A stretch of DNA of 32,534 nucleotides from Acidobacteriota bacterium (GTDB taxonomy: Bacteria; Acidobacteriota; Vicinamibacteria; Vicinamibacterales; UBA8438): positions 1 through 32,534 of the forward strand of contig JAPOVI010000055.1 of NCBI GenBank assembly GCA_026708265.1. The letters run 5' to 3'. Below, piece after piece: positions 14,720 through 21,761 of the stretch (position 1 is its first letter; every line of letters starts with the position of its first letter). A program made the translations under genes and the position numbers. The notes beneath the pieces are model-generated. The model saw nothing but the letters and a program-made list of their open reading frames with translations. It ran no database searches and was not told where the DNA came from.

Positions 14720-15520
14720 TCAGACGAGCCGGTCGATCGGAAACGAGCGCGCGTCGCGGATCACCGCCGCGAGCGTCGCGCCGTAGTAGTCGACGAGACG
14801 CCGTCCCACGTCCGCCGTGCCGAGCGCGGCGTCGCCAACCGCCCCGGACCGGTGGAGATCTCCCGCCAGCCACGCGAACGCGGCGGCGCCCTCCGGCGCG
14901 ATGCGCGATCCCTGCTGCGCGAGCTCGGCGGCGAACGGCGCGGCGCGTCCTGCCTCCGCCTCACGAACCCGGTCCGGATGCAGGTAGCGCATCATCGCGG
15001 TCTCGACCGCGCCGCCGTGAATCCCGTCACGCCATTCCGCCTCCGGCAGATCCACCGCGGCGGGGCGCGGGAAGTCGGGGTAGTTGACCTTCACGACCAG
15101 CAACTGCGCCTGCTCGCGCAACCGGAGGGCGGAGGCGTCGAGCGCGGCCCGGTTCCCGCCGTGACTGTTGACCACCACCAGACGGCGGACGCCGCCGCGC
15201 GCGACGCTCGTTCCCAGGTGGTGAATCAGGTCGCCCAGCAGGGCGGAAGGGATGCTGAGGGTGCCCGGGAAGCGCGCGTGCTCCAGGCTCGCCCCGACGG
15301 CCACGGGAGGGAGCGCGGCCACCGGAAGGGCCTCGGGCAGCCGGCCGAACGCGACGGCCAGGAGACCCAGCCCGATGTCGAGGTCCGTGGAGAGCGGCAG
15401 GTGCGTGCCGTGCTGCTCGACGGCGGCCAGCAGCAGGACGGCGACCGGATCCCGCTCGGCGAACCGCTCGATCTCCGCCGTGGTCAGCGCGTGCCAGTAG
15501 CGGATGGCGGGCTCAGCCAT
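14720..15520 (-). CDS. Creatininase-family amidohydrolase
   Basis: The protein has 266 residues. The metal-binding pattern of the creatininase / ArfB / MftE family is complete: E35 and H37 in VEQHGTHLPLSTD, D46, H120 in NSHGGN, and H168 and E173 in IHGGAVETAMM. Family members cleave amide or amidine-type C-N bonds; archaeal ArfB removes the formyl group from a GTP-derived formamidopyrimidine, and MftE is a peptidase. Its place next to a GTP cyclohydrolase II favours action on a pyrimidine intermediate, but the substrate is not readable from sequence. It is the last gene of a minus-strand operon; its ATG overlaps the end of the preceding methyltransferase by 8 bases. Cytoplasmic. Confidence 0.88.
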   Translation of the reverse strand: MAEPAIRYWHALTTAEIERFAERDPVAVLLLAAVEQHGTHLPLSTDLDIGLGLLAVAFGRLPEALPVAALPPVAVGASLEHARFPGTLSIPSALLGDLIHHLGTSVARGGVRRLVVVNSHGGNRAALDASALRLREQAQLLVVKVNYPDFPRPAAVDLPEAEWRDGIHGGAVETAMMRYLHPDRVREAEAGRAAPFAAELAQQGSRIAPEGAAAFAWLAGDLHRSGAVGDAALGTADVGRRLVDYYGATLAAVIRDARSFPIDRLV

Positions 15521-16382
15521 CGACGGCGTCCCCCGCCGCCCCGCGGCGCCGGAACCACGCGAGATCGTAGCCGATCCATCCGTGGCGCAGGCACTGCTGC
15601 AGGGCGTCGCCTCCGGTCAGGTGCCCGAACCGGTCCTCGATCGGCAGCCACCCGAACAGCAGGACGAACAGGGCGACGGCGTGGTCGCGCGGGCGGCCCA
15701 GCTCCAGGTAGGGCGTCAGGTCGGTCGTCGACAGGTGCTGGAATCCCGCCGCCTGCGCCAGTCGCCGGAGCGCCGTCCGGTCGATGAGCGTGTGGACGCG
15801 CCATCCGCGCCGGAAGCGGGCGAGGGCGCGCTGGGCGGCGGGCGCGAACGCCTGGCGGCGGAAGTCGTCGCAGATCACCAGCAGGCCGCCGGGTCGGAGG
15901 AGGTCCGCCGCCTGCGAGAAGAAGCGTTCCGGGATCGGGGCGTGCGCGAAGGCCTCGATCGCGAATGCGAGGTCGGCCTGGGCGATGCCGGCCGGCAGGT
16001 CGGTGAAGTCGGCGTGGAGGCAGGCTACCCGGTCCGCCACGCCGGCCGCGGCAATGCGCTGCCGGGCGAGCTGCGCCTGGACCGGGCTGAGCGTGACGCC
16101 CGTGCCGCGGATCGGCAGGAGTCCCGCGAGGTAGCAGAGGCTGGCGCCGACTCCGCAACCCAGGTCGACCACATGCGGTGTCCGATCGCCCGTCCGCTCC
16201 GCCGCGATCCGCTCCGCGATCCGTGATTCAACGAAGCGGAACGCCTCGTTGCGGGTCGCCACCTCCGGCCCCCAGACGGCTCGGTGGATGGCGCCGACCC
16301 GCCCGCCCTGGCCGCGGGCGATGAAGGCCGCCGTGCGGCGATCGTAGTAGCGGCGCACACCGTCGGCATCGAAGGAGCTCAT
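15513..16382 (-). CDS. SAM-dependent methyltransferase (small-molecule type)
   Basis: The protein has 289 residues, beginning MSSFDADGVRRYYDRRT, a helical N-terminus like that of tocopherol/sarcosine-type small-molecule methyltransferases. Motif I is VVDLGCGVGASLCYLAG. Then come GVTLSPVQAQLARQRI, a post-I region ACLHADFTDLP, FAIEAFAHAP and LLRPGGLLVICDDF, all typical of class I C-, N- or O-methyltransferases acting on small molecules. The substrate is unknown. ATG 16382 overlaps the stop of the FkbM gene (ATGA), and its end overlaps the creatininase start, making a tightly coupled three-gene operon. Confidence 0.87.
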   Translation of the reverse strand: MSSFDADGVRRYYDRRTAAFIARGQGGRVGAIHRAVWGPEVATRNEAFRFVESRIAERIAAERTGDRTPHVVDLGCGVGASLCYLAGLLPIRGTGVTLSPVQAQLARQRIAAAGVADRVACLHADFTDLPAGIAQADLAFAIEAFAHAPIPERFFSQAADLLRPGGLLVICDDFRRQAFAPAAQRALARFRRGWRVHTLIDRTALRRLAQAAGFQHLSTTDLTPYLELGRPRDHAVALFVLLFGWLPIEDRFGHLTGGDALQQCLRHGWIGYDLAWFRRRGAAGDAVDG

Positions 16383-17173
16383 GAGCGGCCGGGAGCGCCG
16401 GCGTCCGAGAGCCGTGCGTAGACATCGCCGGACACCCACCGGGCCGTGGGCGACTCGAGGGCGGCGCGCTGCGCGTCGGTCGTCAGCCACTCGGCGGCGG
16501 CCAGGCCGTAGGACTCGCCTGGCGACCAGTTGTAGCGGTAGGAGCCCAGCGCATCGAGACGCGCCATGACGGCATGGGCCTGCTCGAGCGCGCCCGGCAG
16601 GTACTCGAACGAAAGCAGCCGCAGCGGCCGCGTCAGGCCGGCCAGGACCTGCGGCTCCGATCCCTCGACGTCGATCTTGACGAACGCCGGGGTGCCGAAG
16701 CGCCCGATCAGCGCGTCCAGCGTGGTCGTCTCCACCTCGATGGTCCGGTTCCAGCGGATGCCGGCGAAGCGCGGGTCGCGGAGGCGTGCGTCGCGCCACT
16801 CGGTGGCGAGGGTGGTGAGGGTAGGGGTCCGCTCGCTGATCGACAGGGAGGCGCGCCCGGCGTCGGCCGCTACCGCGGCCTCGACGACGTCCACCGCGTC
16901 CGAGCGTGCGAACAGCCCGCGGAGCAGGCGCGCGAAGTCGGGTTGCGGCTCGACCGCCACCACCCGGCAGCCGAGGGCGGCCAGCGCGCGGGCGCGGTTG
17001 CCGGCGTGGGCGCCGAGGTCGAAGACGAGGTCCCCCGGTGCGACGAACCGCGCGTAGAGGCGACGCAGGCGGCGCTGCCGCCCCGGGATGGCGTGATACA
17101 TGCCGAGCGAGCGGGCGACGCCGGCGATACGTCGCAGGCGGCTGCCTGCGGCTTGCTGCGCGTCGGTGGTCAT
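16379..17173 (-). CDS. FkbM-family SAM-dependent methyltransferase
   Basis: The protein has 264 residues. Family landmarks are GDLVFDLGAHAGNRARALAAL (SAM-binding motif I), RVVAVEPQPDFARLL, a TTLDALI segment and FVKIDVEGSEPQVLAGL. FkbM proteins are mostly O-methyltransferases acting on sugars or polyketide hydroxyls. With two glycosyltransferases in the region, methylation of a sugar hydroxyl is plausible but not shown. It is the first gene of the minus-strand operon with the second methyltransferase and the creatininase. Its first codons (MTTDAQQAA) are duplicated out of frame 74 bases upstream. Confidence 0.85.
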   Translation of the reverse strand: MTTDAQQAAGSRLRRIAGVARSLGMYHAIPGRQRRLRRLYARFVAPGDLVFDLGAHAGNRARALAALGCRVVAVEPQPDFARLLRGLFARSDAVDVVEAAVAADAGRASLSISERTPTLTTLATEWRDARLRDPRFAGIRWNRTIEVETTTLDALIGRFGTPAFVKIDVEGSEPQVLAGLTRPLRLLSFEYLPGALEQAHAVMARLDALGSYRYNWSPGESYGLAAAEWLTTDAQRAALESPTARWVSGDVYARLSDAGAPGRS

Positions 17174-17250
17174 GTCGTGGCCACCGGATGGGCCGCACGC
17201 CGGGCGCTGGCCACCGTCGGCGCGGCTTGCTGCGCGTCGGTCGTCATGCC
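17150..17250 (-). repeat. Direct duplication of the FkbM gene 5' end
   Basis: A 27-base segment at 17150-17176 that includes the FkbM start codon recurs at 17224-17250 with one mismatch within the coding part. On the minus strand both begin MTTDAQQAA. The upstream copy opens a 25-codon frame whose TGA overlaps the true ATG (ATGA at 17173-17170), so it could act as a leader peptide. Confidence 0.6.
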
Positions 17251-17266
17251 CTTGCCACGGGGGCGT

Positions 17267-17272
17267 TACAAT
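17267..17272 (+). promoter_or_regulatory. Possible -10 box (TACAAT) for the DoxX-like / sulfatase pair
   Basis: TACAAT lies 35 bases before the ATG at 17308, in the divergent gap with FkbM. No clear -35 is seen. If it is used, transcription would begin near 17279, favouring the 17308 start over ATG 17281. Confidence 0.3.
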
Positions 17273-17307
17273 GCGCGGAGATGCGAACCGGCATCCCCGG
17301 AGCCGAC

Positions 17308-17751
17308 ATGCCGACTCTCAACTCAGCCGCCGGCGGCCTGCGCGCGCTGTCGCTGATCATGGGCGTGTTTCTCGTCCTGATGGGCACCGACAAGCTCGCC
17401 TGGTTCGGGGACAGCGGCTACCTCACGTACCAACTCCAGGAGTGGGTCTCCTTCGAGCCGGTGGCGATCAGCCGATGGTACCTCGAATGGGTGGCGATTC
17501 CCGGCGCGCCGCTGTTCGCGCGGCTGGTCGTGCTGGGCGAGCTGGCCGCCGGGGCCGCGCTCCTCGCCGGTTTCCGGGTGCGCCTGACGGGCGCGGTGGC
17601 GCTGGCGATGGTCGTCAACTTCCAGTTCGCCAGCGGCATCATGTTCACATCCGGCTACCTCACCAACGGGTACGGGCCGCCCGTCATCGGCGGCCTGCTC
17701 GCCCTGGCGATCGGGGGCAACCGGCGCCTGCCGTACAGCGTGCCCTGGTAG
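17308..17751 (+). CDS. DoxX-like small integral membrane protein
   Basis: The protein has 147 residues with four hydrophobic segments: GGLRALSLIMGVFLVLMG, a central APLFARLVVLGELAAGAALLAGF, TGAVALAMVVNFQF and PPVIGGLLALAIGG. The size, four-helix plan and ARxxxxGELxxGxxLLxG-type second segment match the DoxX family. Relatives are linked to quinone or thiol redox systems, but most are uncharacterised. ATG 17308 has a GGAG 5 bases before it; an in-frame ATG at 17281 would add nine residues. It is followed after 7 bases by the sulfatase-like gene, so the two probably form an operon. Confidence 0.72.
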   Translation: MPTLNSAAGGLRALSLIMGVFLVLMGTDKLAWFGDSGYLTYQLQEWVSFEPVAISRWYLEWVAIPGAPLFARLVVLGELAAGAALLAGFRVRLTGAVALAMVVNFQFASGIMFTSGYLTNGYGPPVIGGLLALAIGGNRRLPYSVPW

Positions 17752-17758
17752 CGCTGCC

Positions 17759-19396
17759 GTGCGCAGGTCGGACCACTCCTCGCCGGACGGCGGCGCGCGT
17801 CTCGCCGGGCCGCTCGACTGGTGCCTGCTGCCGGTCGCCCTCGTCCTGCTCAACCTCTCGGTCACGTTCCGCAACGTCTGGCCGACGCCGGCGATCCGGC
17901 TGACGGCGGACCTCTCGGCGGAGCTCGCGCTGGCGACGCTCGCCGTCGCGGCGCTCCAGCGCTGGAAGGGGCGCGTGCCGGCCGTCGCTCTGCGCGCAGG
18001 GGCCGTCGCGTGGGTGTTGCTCGTCGCCGGCCGCTACGTCGACGTCACGACGCGCTCGCTCTACGGCCGGGACGTCAACCTGTACTGGGACTTCCGCCAC
18101 GTGCCGAGCGTCGGCGCGATGTTCGCGACGGTCGCGGAACCCTGGCAGGTGGCGGGCGCGGCCGCCGCGGCGCTCGCGGTCCCGGTCGTCCTCTACGCCG
18201 GCGTCCGGTGGGCGCTCGGGTGCATCGCGCGCCCCGCCGCCTCACCGCTCGGGCGGCGGTTGCTCGGCGGCGCGGCCGCCGTGGTCGTGGCCCTGTTCGC
18301 CGCGGCCGAGCTCGGATGGCGACCGATCGACCGCCTTCGGTTCGCCGATCCGGTAGCGGTGGCCTACGCGCGGGAGGCGGGCGAGCTCGTCTACGAGGCG
18401 AGCGGCGCGGGCCTGGCCGCGCTCGGCCCCGCGCCCGCCCTCGCCTCGGATCTCGCACACGTGGCGGGGGCCGACGTCTTCCTGATCTTCCTGGAATCCT
18501 ACGGGGCGGTCGCCTGGGAGAGCGACGCGCTCTCGGCGCCGCTGGCCGGAAGCCGCGCGCAACTGCGGGCGGACATCCGCGACACCGGCCGCACGGTGGT
18601 CTCCGCGCTCGTCGAGTCGACGACCTTCGGCGGGGAGTCGTGGCTGGCGCACATCAGCCTGCTGTCCGGGACCGAGGTGCGCGACGATCGCACCAACGTC
18701 CGGCTGATGGCCCAGGACCGCGACACGCTCGTCAAGCTCTTCGGGCGCCAGGGCTATCGCACCGTCGCCATCGTGCCGGGGCTACTCATCGACTGGCCGG
18801 AGGGCGCCTTCTACGGGTACGACGAGATCTACGACCACCAGCGCCTCGGCTACCGAGGTCCGCCCTTCGGCTGGTGGAGCATCAACGACCAGTACGCGCT
18901 GGCCCGCGTCGACGCGCTGGAGGTCGACCCGCGCGACCGGGCGCCGCTGTTCGTCTTCTTCTCTACCATCAGCACCCACGCGCCGTTCACGCCCGCGCCG
19001 CCCTACCAGCCCGACTGGGCGCGCGTCGTCTCGGAGCACCCCTACGACCGCGAGGAGCTCGACCGGGCCTGGTCCGATCAGCCCGACTGGACCAACCTGG
19101 CCCCGAGCTACGTCGAGGCGCTGCGCTACGCCTACGCCACCGTGGGCGGCTACCTGCGGCTGCGCGCCGACCGCGACCTCGTGATGGTCCTGGTCGGCGA
19201 CCACCAGCCGCCGGCGCTGGTCAGCGGGGAAGGCGCGTCGTGGAACGTCCCCGTCCACGTCATCGCCAGCCGCGCCGAGCTCCTCGGTCGGCTGCGCGCC
19301 AGCCGATTCGACGACGGCCTGGCCCCCGGGCCGGGCGCGGTCGCCCGCATGGACGAGCTGCTGCCAGTGCTCCTCGGCGCCTTCGGCGACCGGTGA
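17759..19396 (+). CDS. Membrane-anchored sulfatase/alkaline phosphatase-superfamily protein (phosphoglycerol-transferase-like)
   Basis: The protein has 545 residues. About 190 N-terminal residues contain four or so hydrophobic helices (for example LLPVALVLLNLSV and VAWVLLVAGRYVDV). A catalytic domain of the LtaS/sulfatase type follows: ADVFLIFLESYG (metal Asp/Glu), ESTTFGGESWLAHISLLSG, where a Thr or Ser would be the nucleophile, FVFFSTISTHAPFTP, and the C-terminal metal motif LVGDHQPP. No CxPxR formylglycine sulfatase motif is visible, so a phosphoglycerol- or phosphoethanolamine-type transferase or hydrolase on the outer face of the membrane is likelier than a sulfatase. It starts at GTG 17759. 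With the phosphatidyltransferase at 8042 it is the second membrane phosphodiester-type enzyme of the locus. Confidence 0.78.
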   Translation: MRRSDHSSPDGGARLAGPLDWCLLPVALVLLNLSVTFRNVWPTPAIRLTADLSAELALATLAVAALQRWKGRVPAVALRAGAVAWVLLVAGRYVDVTTRSLYGRDVNLYWDFRHVPSVGAMFATVAEPWQVAGAAAAALAVPVVLYAGVRWALGCIARPAASPLGRRLLGGAAAVVVALFAAAELGWRPIDRLRFADPVAVAYAREAGELVYEASGAGLAALGPAPALASDLAHVAGADVFLIFLESYGAVAWESDALSAPLAGSRAQLRADIRDTGRTVVSALVESTTFGGESWLAHISLLSGTEVRDDRTNVRLMAQDRDTLVKLFGRQGYRTVAIVPGLLIDWPEGAFYGYDEIYDHQRLGYRGPPFGWWSINDQYALARVDALEVDPRDRAPLFVFFSTISTHAPFTPAPPYQPDWARVVSEHPYDREELDRAWSDQPDWTNLAPSYVEALRYAYATVGGYLRLRADRDLVMVLVGDHQPPALVSGEGASWNVPVHVIASRAELLGRLRASRFDDGLAPGPGAVARMDELLPVLLGAFGDR

Positions 19397-19482
19397 CCGT
19401 CAGCGTCTGGAGACTCGACTTCCGACCCGCGCCGCCGCGTCTCGCCGTTCGCCTCCGAAGCACCTCCCGACTGCCGGAATGA

Positions 19483-19509
19483 TAGGATGAATCGACTGTC
19501 GTTCAGTCG
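19483..19509 (+). promoter_or_regulatory. Possible promoter/operator before the ATPase-DUF4435 pair
   Basis: TAGGAT at 19483-19488 could be a -10 box. It is directly followed by the inverted repeat CGACTG (19493-19498), 5-base loop, CAGTCG (19504-19509), which would sit near the transcript start as an operator or leader hairpin. The 148-base gap 19397-19544 has visibly lower GC at its right end. Confidence 0.3.
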
Positions 19510-19544
19510 GAACGAATGTAGCCGATTGGAAGACTGGGTCAAAG

Positions 19545-20906
19545 ATGACTCGAGTGAACTTGAGTGGAACCATGGCGCAATCGGAATACCGACGACTCCA
19601 GCGCATCGCCGTGCATGGGCTCTTCCATACCTATGACCACGAAATACTGTTGAACCTCGACGATCGGGTGACTTTGTTGCACGGCCCGAACGGCGTTGGC
19701 AAGACGGTCATCCTCGGAATGACCAATGCACTTCTGAGGGAACGTTTGGACTACTTCCAGAGAGTCCCCTTTGGTCGCTTCGTTCTTGAGTTCCACGATG
19801 GAAGCACAATTGAGCTGGCGTCCGACGAGAAGCCAGGCACGAATGGCGCTAAGTACAAGCTCATCCTGACCACCGACGGAAAGTCCCGTTCAGCTAAAGT
19901 AAGCGCCACCTCACCGGCCGACGCAGTTGCTTCGGAATTCGACCACCTGCGGCGGCACCGAGATCTGCCCCAACATTGGGTCGACCTTCGCGACGGAGAG
20001 GTCCTGTCAGCCACGCAAGTGTTGGCACGGTATTCGGAGGATCCGCCGCCGTCTACGCGCCGAAGGCGCGACGACACGAGCTGGCTCGGTACCTTTCTCA
20101 AGAGCGCGAACGCTCACCTGATCGAGGCTCAGCGGTTGGTCCGGATGGATTGGGAACCCAAGGCCCGCCGTAAGCTGCGGACGAGGGGTTGGTCGCCGCC
20201 GATGATCTCGTCTGTAGTTGAATGTAGCGCGGACTTTCAAGCGCGTTTGGACGACACGATGGTGCAGTATGGGCGACAATCGCAAGCACTTGATCAGTCA
20301 GTTCTAGAGCGTTTGATCTCCGCTTCCGACCAGTTGACACCTTCCGAGTTGCGGGACCGGATGCTGGAACTTGAACAGAAAACGGATGACCTGAAGAAGA
20401 TTGGCATTCTGGACGAGACTCCGACGCATCCGTTTTCCGAGAAGAGTCTGGAGGGCATCACCGACACGCACCTACGCGTGATGACCCTCGCTGTGCTGGA
20501 CACAGCAAACAAGCTGAGTGCGTTCGACGATTTGGCGCGCCGCGCCGGGACGCTTCTCGACAACGTAAACCATAAGTATCGACACAAGAACATCCAAGTG
20601 GACCACGAGGAAGGGTTCGTGGCCGTGAGTGAGAACGGCCAGCGGCTGCCTCTAACTTCCCTTTCTTCCGGAGAGCAACAAGAGCTGGTATTGCACTACG
20701 ATCTTCTGTTTCGCGTGCCGTCAAACACGGTCGTTATGATCGATGAGCCTGAGTTGTCGCTTCATGTGGCGTGGCAGAAGCGTTTCCTGCCTGAGCTCTT
20801 GGAAACGGTGAAGCTGTCGGAATTTGATGCCGTTGTGGCAACGCACTCGCCGTTCATAGTCGGTGACAGAGACGACCTCATGGTTGGGCTAGGAGACGCC
20901 GGGTAG
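19545..20906 (+). CDS. ariA: PARIS-like AriA ATPase (ABC/AAA15-21 type)
   Basis: The protein has 453 residues. Walker A is GPNGVGKT (47-54), the ABC signature LSSGEQQ (373-379), Walker B VVMIDEPELSLH (396-407) and a switch histidine in ATHSPF. The middle 250 residues are a helical insertion. This is the layout of AAA15/AAA21 defence ATPases (OLD-like, PARIS AriA). The next gene, with no gap, is a DUF4435 protein, the AriB partner. In PARIS the AriA oligomer senses a phage anti-restriction protein and releases the AriB nuclease. Its codon use and GC (mid-50s % by eye) differ sharply from the neighbours, which suggests transfer. ATG 19572 is an alternative start. A non-PARIS ATPase/TOPRIM defence pair remains possible. 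Confidence 0.75.
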   Translation: MTRVNLSGTMAQSEYRRLQRIAVHGLFHTYDHEILLNLDDRVTLLHGPNGVGKTVILGMTNALLRERLDYFQRVPFGRFVLEFHDGSTIELASDEKPGTNGAKYKLILTTDGKSRSAKVSATSPADAVASEFDHLRRHRDLPQHWVDLRDGEVLSATQVLARYSEDPPPSTRRRRDDTSWLGTFLKSANAHLIEAQRLVRMDWEPKARRKLRTRGWSPPMISSVVECSADFQARLDDTMVQYGRQSQALDQSVLERLISASDQLTPSELRDRMLELEQKTDDLKKIGILDETPTHPFSEKSLEGITDTHLRVMTLAVLDTANKLSAFDDLARRAGTLLDNVNHKYRHKNIQVDHEEGFVAVSENGQRLPLTSLSSGEQQELVLHYDLLFRVPSNTVVMIDEPELSLHVAWQKRFLPELLETVKLSEFDAVVATHSPFIVGDRDDLMVGLGDAG

Positions 20907-21755
20907 ATGCCCAGAGGGCATAAGAACCCGGGGGCGGTGGCGGCTGAGATTACGATGGCCAAGATGGTACACGAAGGCGCACTCTTGGTCGTGGAAGGTG
21001 TAGACGATTGGCGGTTCTGGGAACCGCGGCGGCATGCGGACTGTTACGTGGTGGATGGGGAGAATAAGACGAACGTTATAGAGGGTATAGCGCGGTTGGG
21101 GAGACGAGGGCGCGCGGGTGTCTTGGGGGTAGTTGACGACGATTACGACAGCCTGTTGGGAGGAGGAGCGCGCCCGGAGAACGTCGTGGCGACGGACGCA
21201 CACGACCTGGAGTGTCTGCTCTGCCGGTCTCGCGCGCTGGAGACGGTTCTCGTTGAGTACGGGTCGCCGGCGAAGATCCGGAGGTTTGAACGGGAAGCCG
21301 GCGTCGACGTTCGTACCGGGTTGTTGGAGCGGGCGAGCGTGTTTGGGAGAGTGAGGTGGGCAGCGGAGTTGTACGAGTTGGACATTGCGCACGCGGCGAT
21401 TCGAGTGCGGCGGTTTGTGGACCGGAGCACGTGGACGGTGGATTCGAGAGGATTGATGCGGGCGATAGTGAGGGAGGGCTCGGAGGATGATGAGCGGGTT
21501 ATTGCGGAGCGCTTGAGGAATCTCCCGGAGGCGGATGGCTGGTGGGTGGTGCAGGGTCACGACGTAGTGGATCTACTGCGGATTGGGCTGATGCATGTGC
21601 TGGGCAGCATGAAGGCGAGCGTGGGAACCCGGGAGGTCTCGCGGGTGCTTCGCGCGGCGATGTCGCAGGAGGAACTGGAGGGGACGCAGCTGGGGGCGGA
21701 TATCAAGGCTTGGGAGGAGAGTACGGAGGGACGATATCTCGTCCTTGCGAGGTGA
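20907..21755 (+). CDS. ariB: PARIS-like AriB DUF4435 (TOPRIM-type) effector
   Basis: The protein has 282 residues. The N-terminal half carries the DUF4435 signature: LVVEGVDDWRFW (catalytic-type Glu30), then GVLGVVDDDYD with the acidic triplet at 77-79, and HDLECLL at about 99-105. Together these give the TOPRIM-like metal site. The C-terminal half is helical. In characterised PARIS systems AriB is a nuclease that cleaves host tRNA on activation, halting infection. Its ATG follows the ATPase stop codon directly (TAGATG). It ends only 6 bases before the convergent methyltransferase stop at 21762, so the pair fills exactly the space between two biosynthetic blocks. The family call is good; the exact target is not predictable. 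Confidence 0.76.
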   Translation: MPRGHKNPGAVAAEITMAKMVHEGALLVVEGVDDWRFWEPRRHADCYVVDGENKTNVIEGIARLGRRGRAGVLGVVDDDYDSLLGGGARPENVVATDAHDLECLLCRSRALETVLVEYGSPAKIRRFEREAGVDVRTGLLERASVFGRVRWAAELYELDIAHAAIRVRRFVDRSTWTVDSRGLMRAIVREGSEDDERVIAERLRNLPEADGWWVVQGHDVVDLLRIGLMHVLGSMKASVGTREVSRVLRAAMSQEELEGTQLGADIKAWEESTEGRYLVLAR

Positions 21756-21761
21756 GGAGAT

